Counted from the stretch's first letter, positions 35,713 through 44,018 are shown. The stretch is 64,000 bases of DNA from HGM04593 sp045634305 (GCA_045634305.1 JAZQZZ010000022.1:1-64000); one strand, 5' to 3'. Translations and numbers: made by a program. The notes: a model not told the origin generated them from the sequence alone.

Positions 35713-38073
35713 TCACTTTTTAGAGTGGTAGTGGTATCCATAGCCGTAACCGTATCCGTAGCTATAGCCATAGCGGTAGCCGTAACGGCCTTGGCCGCTG
35801 TGGGTGCCATTGAGTATTATGGCGATGCTCTTGAAGCGTTTGTTGTCGTAGATGTCCTGCAACTCGCCAAGCATGTCGCGGTTCAAGAGGCCGGCACGGA
35901 TGACGAAGAGTGTGCGGTCGCTGTAGCGCTCGATGATTTGTGTGTCGGCTACGATGTCGATTGGCGGGCAGTCGATGAAAATGTAGTCGTAGCGCTTGCG
36001 CATCTCGGCAATGAGGTGCTCGAAATGAGTGCTGCCGATGAGTTCGGTGGGGTTGGGCGGGATGGTGCCCACGGTGATGACGTGCAGGTTATCGTAACCG
36101 GTGTCGGTGGTTATGATGTCGTCGATGTTGCTTGTGCCGCCCGAGAGGTATTCGCTGATGCCGACAGAGGGGGTGTGTATGTACTCTGAAGTTGCGGCAC
36201 GGCGAAGGTCGCCATCAATGACCAGTACCTTGCTTCCCTTGAGGGCAAGCGTGGCGGCGAGGTTCATGGTGAGGAAGGTCTTGCCGCTGCCGGGGTTGAA
36301 GGAGGTGGTGATGATGACATTGCAGGGCTTTGACTTGTCGGTCATGAACTCGAAGTTGGTGCGCATGATTCGGAAGGCTTCGTTGATGATGTTGCGGTTG
36401 CCGCCCTTGACAATGATTTTTCTCTCTTTGCTGTTGGCTTGCTCCTTTTGCAGGGGGATTTCGCCGATGAAGGGGATGTTCAAATCCTCGAGGTCGCGAC
36501 GGCCACGTACCTTGCGGTTGGTGATGACGCAGATGAAGATGATGATGAGCGGCACCATGACACCGAGCGTCAATGCCAGCATGATGATGGGTTTCTTCAT
36601 TGGCTCAACAGGGATGTTGATGCCTGTGGGGTGGACGAGGATGCGGTTGTTGGATGCCGAGAACTCCTTTGAGAGCTCGGTCTCTTCGAGTTTCTGCAGC
36701 AGGAAGAGGTAGAGGGCGTTCTTCACCTTTTGCTGGCGAAGGAGTGTCTGCAACTCCTTGGTGCTGTGTGTGGTGGTGGTGAAGTGTGTGATGTTGCTCT
36801 CTATTTCCTTGTTGGCATCGGATATCTGTCGCTTGAGGTCGGCGACGTGGCTGTCGATGGCAGCTTGTATGCCGGCATGCATTGCGGCGATGTCCTTGTC
36901 GTAGTCGATGACGACGGGATGGTTCTCGCTACTGTTGGCAACGAGTCTGTTACGCTCGAGAACTTTGGTGTTGTAGCTGTCGATGAGTGACTCGATGTTG
37001 GCGGCCTGTATGCCGGTGTTTGCCGGGATAATCTCCTTTTTGCTGCCTTGCGCCATGTATGACTTTATGAAATTGGCGAGTTCGAGCTGGTTGTTGAGCG
37101 AGAGGATGAGTTCCTGCTCCTTGCTGTTGACAGCCTCCTGAACGAGTGTGCTTGCGCTGCTGTGGGATAGCTTGTTGTCGCCACGGAACTTGGCAATTTC
37201 GCGGTCAATGGCCTCGAGTTCCTGCCTGATTTCTTCGGCGCGCTTGCCGATGAATTCGGCTGTCTTGATGGTGGCATAGTTGCTCTCCTCGACCCATTGC
37301 TCGTTGTAGATGTTGAGGATGGCTGTGAGGATGTCGGTGGCTCTGAAGGCTGATATGTCCTTGATGCTGAGGCTGACAACGCTGGTCTTTTCCTTGATGA
37401 GGCCAACGTTGAGGTTTGCACGCAGATGGTTGGCAAGCATGTCGACGTTGTGCTTCTCGATATACAGGTTGGAGCCGCCAAATGTGCCAAAACTGCTTGT
37501 CTTCTCGAGGAGTACAAGGCCGATGGGAGTTGAGACGGTGTCGCCAATGACGGCCTGTATTGCGGTGCCGGCAAGGGACTCGCCACGGAAGGTGAAATTG
37601 CTGAGTGTGACGGTGCTGTCGGATGTGATGACGGCGGTGAAGGTGGCCTTGTCGCTTTCGGTGAGGTCGAGGGTGGTAATTCTCAATGGGCGTTCTTTAT
37701 AGATGATTCCGTTGAAGAATGTGCCTTCGCCACGGAACTCGATGTCGAGACGCAGGCGGCGTATGGCTTCCTTCATTATTTCGACCGACTGCAGAGCAGT
37801 GATTTCGTTCTGGGCATTGGCGGTGGTGCGTGAATTGCCAAGTTCCTTGAAGGTGCTGCCGGTGCCGGCACCGCCACCGCGCTCGCTCTCCTTGATGAGA
37901 ATCTCGGCATGGCGCATGTATTTGGGCGGGGTAGACTTGATGACGTACACCGCTATTGCCGATGCTATGGTGAGTGAAAGAACAAACCAGTACCAGTTCT
38001 TGAGGCAATGGAATATCAGGTCCCTGATGGGGATGACATTGTCGTTCTTGTGTGATGCGTTGTTGTTTGCCAT
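35713..38073 (-). CDS. wzc: Wzc-like polysaccharide co-polymerase and tyrosine autokinase
   Basis: A 786-residue inner-membrane protein controlling chain length and export. Order: first helix (about 30-50, YWFVLSLTIASAIAVYVI), periplasmic Wzz domain with long coiled-coil helices, second helix (about 510-535, PIIMLALTLGVMVPLIIIFI), then the cytoplasmic BY-kinase: Walker A FNPGSGKTFLTMNLA, Walker A' VIDGDLRRA and Walker B IFIDCPPID. The C-terminal tail has ten tyrosines alternating mainly with glycine in the last 25 residues, the autophosphorylation cluster. Dephosphorylation is presumably by the PHP phosphatase at 33778. It lies 22 bp after wza. Confidence 0.95.
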   Translation of the reverse strand: MANNNASHKNDNVIPIRDLIFHCLKNWYWFVLSLTIASAIAVYVIKSTPPKYMRHAEILIKESERGGGAGTGSTFKELGNSRTTANAQNEITALQSVEIMKEAIRRLRLDIEFRGEGTFFNGIIYKERPLRITTLDLTESDKATFTAVITSDSTVTLSNFTFRGESLAGTAIQAVIGDTVSTPIGLVLLEKTSSFGTFGGSNLYIEKHNVDMLANHLRANLNVGLIKEKTSVVSLSIKDISAFRATDILTAILNIYNEQWVEESNYATIKTAEFIGKRAEEIRQELEAIDREIAKFRGDNKLSHSSASTLVQEAVNSKEQELILSLNNQLELANFIKSYMAQGSKKEIIPANTGIQAANIESLIDSYNTKVLERNRLVANSSENHPVVIDYDKDIAAMHAGIQAAIDSHVADLKRQISDANKEIESNITHFTTTTHSTKELQTLLRQQKVKNALYLFLLQKLEETELSKEFSASNNRILVHPTGINIPVEPMKKPIIMLALTLGVMVPLIIIFICVITNRKVRGRRDLEDLNIPFIGEIPLQKEQANSKERKIIVKGGNRNIINEAFRIMRTNFEFMTDKSKPCNVIITTSFNPGSGKTFLTMNLAATLALKGSKVLVIDGDLRRAATSEYIHTPSVGISEYLSGGTSNIDDIITTDTGYDNLHVITVGTIPPNPTELIGSTHFEHLIAEMRKRYDYIFIDCPPIDIVADTQIIERYSDRTLFVIRAGLLNRDMLGELQDIYDNKRFKSIAIILNGTHSGQGRYGYRYGYSYGYGYGYGYHYHSKK

Positions 38074-38095
38074 TTTTGTAGCAATATTTTAGGGA

Positions 38096-38872
38096 TTAGT
38101 TGAAACCGCGGATGAATGTTACGATGGTGAGTGCAAGGGATGCGATAGAGAACCAGAACGACACGGAGCGCACGGTGTTGCCGTTGATGGATGAGGCGCC
38201 GGCCTTGGCGGTGTTGGGCTCAACGTAGACGATGTCGTTCTGCTGCAGGTAGTAGGCGGGTGAGGCGTGGAACTGCGCGGCATCGTTGAGGTTGAGGGTG
38301 TAGGCTTTCTGCACGCCGTACTCCTCGCGCAGCACGGTGACGTTCTCGCGCTTGCCCTGGATGGTGAGGTCGCCGGCAAGGCTAAGGGCGTCGAGGATGG
38401 TGAAGCGGTCCTTGTTGATGTCGTATTTGCCGGGGCGGCCGACTTCGCCAAGTACCGATACCTGCTGGTTGTGGAAACCGACAATGACAACGGGGTCGAG
38501 AACGAGTTTCTTCTCGAGGATGATGTTCTTGATGTGCTTTGCTACCTCGTCGCGGGTCTTGCCCTCGACATAGATTTCGCCCAGAGTGGGGAAGTCGATG
38601 TATCCGCGCTCATCGACGGTGTAGGCAAGGCGTGTTTCGTTGCCACCGGTGTTGTTGGTTGAACGGGTGAGGTTCAAGGGGAGGGTGAGCTCGGGGTCTT
38701 TGCTGTTTACGTGGATGGTGAACTGGTCGCCGACCTTGAGCCTTACATCCTGGGGTGTGGCGATTTTTACGCTTTGGCCATCGTTGAGATCCTGAAAATA
38801 GGGGACTTGTTTTTGTGTGGCGCACGATGCTGTCAATAGCAGCATGAGCAGTGCGGGAATGAGTTTTTTCAT
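38096..38872 (-). CDS. wza: Wza-like polysaccharide export outer-membrane lipoprotein
   Basis: A 258-residue lipoprotein: signal MKKLIPALLMLLLTASC (lipobox Cys at 17), then a polysaccharide-export domain (about 35-120, VRLKVGDQFTIHVNSKDPEL), SLBB domains (VSVLGEVGRPGKYDI) and a C-terminal hydrophobic helix (VSFWFSIASLALTIVTFIRGF). It forms the outer-membrane channel partner of Wzc. The C-terminal helix is typical of Bacteroidetes versions. It is the second gene of the operon after upxY, separated by 123 bp of AT-rich DNA in which I see no gene. Confidence 0.93.
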   Translation of the reverse strand: MKKLIPALLMLLLTASCATQKQVPYFQDLNDGQSVKIATPQDVRLKVGDQFTIHVNSKDPELTLPLNLTRSTNNTGGNETRLAYTVDERGYIDFPTLGEIYVEGKTRDEVAKHIKNIILEKKLVLDPVVIVGFHNQQVSVLGEVGRPGKYDINKDRFTILDALSLAGDLTIQGKRENVTVLREEYGVQKAYTLNLNDAAQFHASPAYYLQQNDIVYVEPNTAKAGASSINGNTVRSVSFWFSIASLALTIVTFIRGFN

Positions 38873-38995
38873 ATCGTTTATTTTTTTTGATTTTATCAGG
38901 TTATTTGCGCCTGTGGGTGTCTTTCAACCATTTAAGCGACTACATGCGTACGTGCGTGTTTTATATATTGTAAATATATTTTACTTGAAAATATT

Positions 38996-39562
38996 TTATG
39001 CGTGTGTGGCGGGGTTCTTTGGGTCGAGAACCTCAAGAAAATCGGTGCTTATCTCGGTCAGGGCAACGGCGGTGATGCCTTCGATGAGCAGTACCACCCG
39101 GCGGCTGCGCTTGCCTTGCACCTTGACAAAATAGCCTTCGGTGCCGTCAAAGACTCCGCCATGAACGCGCACTCTTGTGCCCTTCTTTATGTCAATCTCT
39201 TCGGGGCGCAGGTAGGTGATGTCGGCGTTGGCTGCATTGGTTATGTCAATGAATTGCTGCATCTGACGCTCTGGAACGGTGATTGGGACATTCTTGCCGT
39301 CTTGCGGGCGTGTGCAGTATTGCAGGAAATTGACGGCTTGCTTGAGTGCTTTGATTCTCTCTTTTGTGGTGTGTACGAAAATGAGATTGTGTATGGCCGG
39401 TACCATCTGACGTCTCTTGGTGCCACCACGTTTCTCGACAAGAGCCTCTTTCATGGGGACGAAACACTCGACCTCTTTTTGGCGGAGAAACTCCTTGGCG
39501 ATGAGTTCGCGGCGATAGGGTGCGCTCATTGCAAACCAGGTGAGGGTGTTGTCGTTGTCCAT
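38996..39562 (-). CDS. upxY: UpxY family transcription antiterminator (NusG-like)
   Basis: First gene of the capsule operon. NusG paralogues of this family act on the leader of their own operon to prevent premature termination. The ATG at 39562 (MDNDNTLTWFAMSAPYRRE) gives 188 residues with an NGN domain (about 8-100, including KRRQMVPAIHNLIFVHTTKE) and a KOW motif near the C-terminus (KGTRVRVHGGVFDGTEGYFVKV). A long in-frame upstream extension lacks similarity. The leader is about 170 nt and contains a GATGGT / ACCATC hairpin (39622-39647). No adjacent UpxZ gene, the usual partner in B. fragilis loci, is seen. Confidence 0.93.
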   Translation of the reverse strand: MDNDNTLTWFAMSAPYRRELIAKEFLRQKEVECFVPMKEALVEKRGGTKRRQMVPAIHNLIFVHTTKERIKALKQAVNFLQYCTRPQDGKNVPITVPERQMQQFIDITNAANADITYLRPEEIDIKKGTRVRVHGGVFDGTEGYFVKVQGKRSRRVVLLIEGITAVALTEISTDFLEVLDPKNPATHA

Positions 39563-39737
39563 GGTGTGATGCCGCTTGATGGATGTGGATGGTTGTCGTA
39601 TGGGCATATTTCGGGCTCCTCGATGGTTATGTAATGTATTGACCATCAAGTTTTTAGCTTTTGAATAAATATTTTTGCCCAAATGTGGGGATGAATGGAC
39701 GTGCAAGGGAGGTGCGATGCTCGTTACATTCTGATAA

Positions 39738-39769
39738 CAAATGTATTAAAAAACACGATACCGTGCAAA
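39738..39769 (-). promoter_or_regulatory. Promoter of the capsule operon (upxY)
   Basis: On the minus strand, TTTG - exactly 20 nt - TACATTTG matches the Bacteroidetes consensus in both boxes. It overlaps the terminator hairpin of the upstream methyltransferase gene. I see no flanking inverted repeats of the sort that make B. fragilis capsule promoters invertible. Confidence 0.75.
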
Positions 39770-39797
39770 TTGTTTTTGGAAATGCAGAGTATCGTGT
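39753..39797 (-). terminator. Terminator of the methyltransferase operon
   Basis: Stem ACACGATAC / GTATCGTGT with a long loop; on the minus strand the stem runs into GTTTTTTAATAC. It overlaps the upxY promoter. Confidence 0.8.
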
Positions 39798-39817
39798 AAA
39801 AATATTTTATCGGGATG

Positions 39818-40543
39818 TTATTTGAGGGTGAGCCGGGCGAGGTAGTCGTAGTGTTCGCCGTCGATGCATTTTTTGCAGGCAAAGCCGTGCTCCTCGGCAT
39901 ACATTGACAGGGTATCGAAATCGATGTAGAGCCAGTCGAATGGGGTGCCGGTGATGTTCTTGTAGCGCATCTTGTAGTCTATCTCGCCATAATAGCCGGC
40001 CGCGAGGTCTATGTCCATGCCGCCATCGTCGTCCATGAAGACGTAGCTGATGTCGGAGGAGTCGAGCAATACCTGACCGCCGGGTGCCAAAAGGCGTTTT
40101 ATGCTGCGGAAGAAGAGTGGCAGACGGTCTATCTTGCCGACTATGCCGATACCGTTCATAGCAAGCAGGATGGTGTCGAACTTCTCGGTGAATGTCTCAT
40201 CGAAGAAATTGATGTTGCGGGCATCGAGACCGCGCTCTGTCATTACTTCGACCGACAGCTCCGAGATGTCGATGGCGACAGGCACGAGTCCGCGTTCTTT
40301 GAGTATGACGCTGTGGCAACCGCTGCCGGCGCCCACATCGAGTACCTTGCCGTGGCAAAGTTCCAAGGCTTTTTGTTCCTGTATGGGCATGTCGGGAAAG
40401 TTACGGAACAGTGTGGCAACGGGAATCTCGTCCTCGTAGAACATTGACGAGAGTACTCTCAACTTGCCTGCTTTCCCGGTGTGGTAGTAGTCGGAAATCG
40501 CCCTTCCCATCGGGTCTTTTTCCTTGTTGGTGACAGTTTGCAT
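39818..40543 (-). CDS. SAM-dependent methyltransferase (class I)
   Basis: A 241-residue Rossmann-fold methyltransferase. Motif I is VLDVGAGSGCHS (about residues 66-77), followed by VAIDISELSVEVM (motif II acidic residue) and the post-I region ILLAMNGIGIVG. The C-terminal half has LLDSSDISYVFMDDDGG. The substrate cannot be inferred; the middle Asp/Met-rich loop is unlike RNA methyltransferases. It follows the GT9 gene by 10 bp and ends the operon at a strong terminator. Start at 40543 chosen as the first ATG; Met12 is an alternative. Confidence 0.85.
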   Translation of the reverse strand: MQTVTNKEKDPMGRAISDYYHTGKAGKLRVLSSMFYEDEIPVATLFRNFPDMPIQEQKALELCHGKVLDVGAGSGCHSVILKERGLVPVAIDISELSVEVMTERGLDARNINFFDETFTEKFDTILLAMNGIGIVGKIDRLPLFFRSIKRLLAPGGQVLLDSSDISYVFMDDDGGMDIDLAAGYYGEIDYKMRYKNITGTPFDWLYIDFDTLSMYAEEHGFACKKCIDGEHYDYLARLTLK

Positions 40544-40553
40544 GGTTTATGTT

Positions 40554-41612
40554 TTATGCTTGCGGTTTTTCTGTTCTTTGTATGATTTTTTCTGCAATGA
40601 CGCGTGGTTCAATATCCATGCAGCGGTAGTCGCCAAAGCGGCAGGGCTTGTTGCCGAAAATTGAGCATGGACGGCACTCCAACGCCAGGCCTATGCAGTC
40701 GTCCTTGCTCTGCTGCCATCCCAAGAAACCGGCAAGGGGAGAGGTGGCTCCCCAAATTGAAATTGCCGGGGTGCCGACGAGTGAGGCCATGTGCATATTT
40801 GCCGAGTCCATGCAGAGCATGACGTCGAGGTGGCTGATGAGGCGCAACTCGCCGCTGAAATCGGTTTTACCAATGAATGAGATGGTGTTGGGGTATTTGT
40901 TGCACCATTGGTTGATGGTTTTCTCTTCCTCGGGGCCGTTGCCGAAGAAGAACAGTTTGGTCTGTTTCTGTTGCGACAGCAGCGCGACAACCTGCTCCAT
41001 CTTTTCTGTCGGGTATATCTTTCCGCTGTGGCGTGCAAATGGGGCAATTCCTATCCAGCGGTCGTCGCCTTTGTCGGGTATGAATGAGGCGAATTCGCCG
41101 ATGTTGGCCTTGCTCTCCTTGAACAATGATGAGAATGTTGGTGTGAATGGCAGTCCCAAGCGTGTGAAAACGTCAAGGTAGCGCTCAAAGGTGCTCTTGA
41201 GCTGCTGCTTGCCTGTGTTGCCGGGCTTTGTGAGCTGCGCCTTCTCCTTGCGTCCCTTGTCGATGATTGCGACCTTTGTGCGGCTGAAGAGCCTGAAGTA
41301 CGTCCTGAGGACTTTTGTCCTTAGCACATCGTGGAGGTCGGCGAACATGTCGGGCTTGTGCTGCGACAATTCGCGGTAGAGCCTGTAAAGCCCCGGCAAG
41401 CCCTTGTATTCTGTCGGATTTATGCCGATGAAATCAAGGTTTTCGGGCTTGTTGATGAAGAATTGACCGAATCTCTCGCGACTCACGAAGATGAAGCGGT
41501 GCCGGGGGTAGGTTTCGCTAAGCGAATAGAGCAACGGGATGGTCATTGCTACGTCGCCTACAGCCGAAAAACGTGTAATAAGTACGGTTTTGCTGTCACT
41601 TTTTTGAGCCAT
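40554..41612 (-). CDS. Family 9 glycosyltransferase (heptosyltransferase-like)
   Basis: A 352-residue GT-B enzyme of LPS or lipooligosaccharide core synthesis: VLITRFSAVGDVAMTIPLL at the N-terminus and a C-terminal donor domain with CMDSANMHMASLVGTPAISIWGAT, the ADP-heptose-binding pattern of GT9. Three Cys near the C-terminus (LECRPCSIFGNKPC) are typical of Bacteroidetes members. It overlaps the DUF4254 gene by 17 bp, a pairing common in this phylum, so the two products probably work together. Confidence 0.9.
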   Translation of the reverse strand: MAQKSDSKTVLITRFSAVGDVAMTIPLLYSLSETYPRHRFIFVSRERFGQFFINKPENLDFIGINPTEYKGLPGLYRLYRELSQHKPDMFADLHDVLRTKVLRTYFRLFSRTKVAIIDKGRKEKAQLTKPGNTGKQQLKSTFERYLDVFTRLGLPFTPTFSSLFKESKANIGEFASFIPDKGDDRWIGIAPFARHSGKIYPTEKMEQVVALLSQQKQTKLFFFGNGPEEEKTINQWCNKYPNTISFIGKTDFSGELRLISHLDVMLCMDSANMHMASLVGTPAISIWGATSPLAGFLGWQQSKDDCIGLALECRPCSIFGNKPCRFGDYRCMDIEPRVIAEKIIQRTEKPQA

Positions 41613-42207
41613 AGAGAACCGGGTTGAGCGATGGGTCGTTGTACATCTTCATCTGTCGGTACACTTTCATGAACTTGCGTCCGGCGGCAATGTCGTCGAG
41701 TAACTGGCCTATCGAGGTTGTCATATCCTTGTACTGCTCGTTGAGGACGTCGAGCTTTGCCTGGCATTTCGCGCGGTGATCCTCGTCTACATCGGTGCGG
41801 TTCACCTCCTCCTGCATGTGGTAAATCTTTAGCGAGAGGATGGAGTAGCGGTCGACAGCCCATGCGGGGCTCTCGGTGTTGATGGTTGCCCCCTCAAGGG
41901 GGGTGACGTCCTTATATAAATCGAGGAAGTAGCTGTCGATGAGCTCGACAAGGTCGGTGCGGTCCTGATTGGACTTGTCGATGCGGCGTTTGAGCGTGAG
42001 TGCCTCTACCGGGTCTATGCCCGGGTCGCGGATGATGTCTTCGAAATGCCACTGCACTGTGTCTATCCAGCACTTGAGGTAGAGATAGTACTCGATGCTC
42101 TTTAGTGGGTAGGGGTTGTTTATCGGTGTGTCGACATTGTCGGTCTTGTGGTAGTCGGCTATGGCTTCATTGAAAATGGGCCAGCTCATCTGGGTGAACT
42201 TCTTCAT
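41596..42207 (-). CDS. DUF4254 family protein
   Basis: A 203-residue helical, charged, soluble protein of a Bacteroidetes family without known function. Characteristic are the N-terminal FNEAIADYHKTD, the YLKCWIDTVQWHFEDIIRDP stretch and the C-terminal MKMYNDPSLNPVLYGSKK. Family members usually sit directly upstream of a GT9 heptosyltransferase, as here (17-bp overlap), so a role in LPS core assembly is inferred. Confidence 0.85.
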   Translation of the reverse strand: MKKFTQMSWPIFNEAIADYHKTDNVDTPINNPYPLKSIEYYLYLKCWIDTVQWHFEDIIRDPGIDPVEALTLKRRIDKSNQDRTDLVELIDSYFLDLYKDVTPLEGATINTESPAWAVDRYSILSLKIYHMQEEVNRTDVDEDHRAKCQAKLDVLNEQYKDMTTSIGQLLDDIAAGRKFMKVYRQMKMYNDPSLNPVLYGSKK

Positions 42208-42335
42208 GTTGTATCAGGATTTTTGTTGGTGCCGGTGCTCTCATGGCATCGGATACCGGGGTTCTGTTATTTATATGCAAAGCTAACTATTTTAATGATA
42301 ACTGCAAAACTTTGCCCTAAAAGTCGTTTTAAGTT

Positions 42336-42505
42336 TGTATATTTGAAGTAAACTTCGAACATATACTGCACTCGCTGTGAAATTCGCTAAAGCAAGCTTT
42401 GCGTATCTCGCTCGTTTGTTCGTATATTTGCGGTAAACCGCGAATATATGCTGCACTCGCTGTGAAATCCGCTAAAGCAAGCTTTGCGTATCTCGCTCGT
42501 TTGTT
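42336..42505 (+). repeat. Two 85-bp tandem repeats carrying promoter elements and covarying hairpins
   Basis: Units at 42336-42420 and 42421-42505 are nearly identical over the last 55 bp (TGCACTCGCTGTGAAAT...CTCGCTCGTTTGTT) and more diverged at the start. Each begins with TATATTTG, then a hairpin: GAAG-TAAA-CTTC in unit 1 and GCGG-TAAA-CCGC in unit 2, with two base pairs changed on both sides. A third TATATTTG follows at 42508. This fills most of the 330-bp gap between DUF4254 and pdxB; 42208-42335 holds nothing else I can recognise. Confidence 0.85.
42398..42430 (+). promoter_or_regulatory. Promoter in the tandem repeat (distal)
   Basis: TTTG (42398-42401) - 21 nt - TATATTTG (42423-42430) matches the Bacteroidetes consensus. 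Transcripts would start within the GCGG-TAAA-CCGC hairpin and run through repeat unit 2 toward pdxB. Confidence 0.6.
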
Positions 42506-42515
42506 TATATATTTG
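42483..42515 (+). promoter_or_regulatory. Promoter in the tandem repeat (proximal, pdxB)
   Basis: TTTG (42483-42486) - 21 nt - TATATTTG (42508-42515), 85 bp from the distal copy, 26 nt before the pdxB ATG. Confidence 0.7.
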
Positions 42516-42541
42516 CATAGGTATAAAACGAAAAGGTGAAG

Positions 42542-43588
42542 ATGAAGGTTGTTATTGACGAAAAGATTCCCTATCTGCGTGATGCGTTGACGGCGATGGG
42601 GATTGAGGTGGTGGCGTTGCCTGGCGATGCCATTGCAAATGGTGATCTGGTTGATGCCGAGGCTCTTTTTGTGCGTACGCGTACAAGGTGCAACGCGGCT
42701 CTTTTAGATAATACGGCGGTACGTTTCATAGGAACTGCGACAATCGGTTACGACCATATTGATGCCGGCTATTGTAATGAGGCCGGGATTACATGGACGA
42801 ATGCTGCGGGTTGTAATGCCGGAGCTGTGTTGCAGTATGTTCAGTCGGTGATTTATTCGTGGGCACGTGATAACGGTTGCTCTGTCGCCGGGCTTACTTT
42901 GGGTGTTGTCGGCCTGGGCGAGATTGGTTCACGTGTCGCTGAGTGGGCCGCGAGCGTGGGTATGCATGTGTTGGCCAATGACCCGCCGAAGGCCGATGCG
43001 GGCATGCCGGGGCTTGTGTCGTTGAAAGAGATTGCAGAGTCGAGTGACATAATAACGTTCCATCCGACACTGAATGTTGATGGGGTATATAAAAGTCATC
43101 ATCTTGCCGATGCGGCATTCTTCTCCCGTCTCGGGCATTGCAGACTGTTGATTAATGCTTCGCGTGGGCCGGTAGTCGATAACGATGCTCTGCTGGCTGC
43201 CATGGAAAGTGGCGCGGTGCAGTGTGCGGCTGTTGATGTGTGGGAAGGTGAGCCTGATATAAATCTAGCTTTGCTGGAGAGGGCGTATGTTGCGACTCCT
43301 CACATTGCCGGTTATTCGGCTGAGGGAAAAATGAATGCGACATCTATTGTGCTGGGCGAGTTCGCGCGTTATATTAATTATAAAGGAGAGGTTCCGCAGT
43401 TGAGGCTTGAGGCACCGTCGCAGCCTGTTGTGGTGGCCGGGAGCGAGGAGGAGGCTTTCCTGACAATATATTCGCCACTCGATGATACTGCGATGCTGAA
43501 GGGCGCGCCCGGTGATTTTGAGAGGTTGCGTAACAATTACAGGTTGCGTCGCGAACAAATTGCCTATGATATTCATATAAATGAATGA
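42542..43588 (+). CDS. pdxB: Erythronate-4-phosphate dehydrogenase
   Basis: NAD-dependent D-2-hydroxyacid dehydrogenase of DXP-independent-step pyridoxal phosphate synthesis, converting 4-phosphoerythronate to 2-oxo-3-hydroxy-4-phosphobutanoate. ATG at 42542 (MKVVIDEKIPYLRDAL) is preferred over the in-frame GTG 6 bp upstream. The 348-residue product has RTRTRCNAALLDNTAVRFIGTAT-type N-terminal substrate residues, the Rossmann motif GVVGLGEIGSRVAEWA and the catalytic Arg/Glu/His blocks (INASRGPVVD, TPHIAGYSAEGK). The C-terminal dimerisation domain is short. It is driven by the repeat-borne promoters. Confidence 0.93.
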   Translation: MKVVIDEKIPYLRDALTAMGIEVVALPGDAIANGDLVDAEALFVRTRTRCNAALLDNTAVRFIGTATIGYDHIDAGYCNEAGITWTNAAGCNAGAVLQYVQSVIYSWARDNGCSVAGLTLGVVGLGEIGSRVAEWAASVGMHVLANDPPKADAGMPGLVSLKEIAESSDIITFHPTLNVDGVYKSHHLADAAFFSRLGHCRLLINASRGPVVDNDALLAAMESGAVQCAAVDVWEGEPDINLALLERAYVATPHIAGYSAEGKMNATSIVLGEFARYINYKGEVPQLRLEAPSQPVVVAGSEEEAFLTIYSPLDDTAMLKGAPGDFERLRNNYRLRREQIAYDIHINE

Positions 43589-43670
43589 TTGAAGGAATGT
43601 TGATTTAGACTAAGTTTTGCACATTTTTGCATTGAATGTGCAACGGGTTTGCGTTTTTTTTCTATATTTC

Positions 43671-43701
43671 TTTGTAGTTCTTAATTTTTATCTTACATTT
43701 G
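43671..43701 (+). promoter_or_regulatory. acpP promoter
   Basis: TTTG - 19 nt - TACATTTG matches the Bacteroidetes consensus exactly; the leader to the acpP ATG is about 30 nt. Confidence 0.75.
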
Positions 43702-43739
43702 CGGCAAAGATATTTTACGAATCTTTAAAACTTACAATT

Positions 43740-43982
43740 ATGTCAGAAATTGAATCAAGAGTAAAACAGATTATCATTGAGAAGTTCGGTGTGTCAGAGT
43801 CAGTGGTTACATCAGAGGCTAACTTTACAAATGACTTGAGCGCAGACTCTTTGGATAGAGTAGAGCTTATTATGGAGATTGAGGACGAATTCGGTATCTC
43901 AATTCCTGAGGATTTGGCTGAGAAAATTGCGACAGTAGGTGATGCTGTCAAGTATGTAGAGGAGAAGGTTGCCGAGAAGTAA
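43740..43982 (+). CDS. acpP: Acyl carrier protein
   Basis: An 80-residue acidic four-helix protein carrying growing fatty acids on phosphopantetheine. The attachment Ser is in SADSLDRVEL (about residue 39). ATG at 43740 (MSEIESRVKQ) is preferred because an upstream in-frame extension is hydrophobic and overlaps the promoter. It lies 36 bp before fabF, and the acpP-fabF-rnc order is conserved in Bacteroidales. Confidence 0.98.
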   Translation: MSEIESRVKQIIIEKFGVSESVVTSEANFTNDLSADSLDRVELIMEIEDEFGISIPEDLAEKIATVGDAVKYVEEKVAEK

Positions 43983-44018
43983 TTGACCTCTCTTCCTACT
44001 GTACTCTAACTATTCTAT

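Noticed and set aside
35725..35800. CRISPR-like or minisatellite array
   Set aside because: The short repeats are the codons of the Gly-Tyr tail of Wzc.
37065..37586. Ser/Pro/Arg-rich frame within wzc
   Set aside because: Shadow of wzc in another frame, with composition typical of out-of-frame GC-rich DNA.
39600..39800. Invertible capsule promoter
   Set aside because: The only nearby inverted repeats are a short leader hairpin (39622-39647) and the terminator stem; no pair of recombinase-type repeats flanks the promoter.
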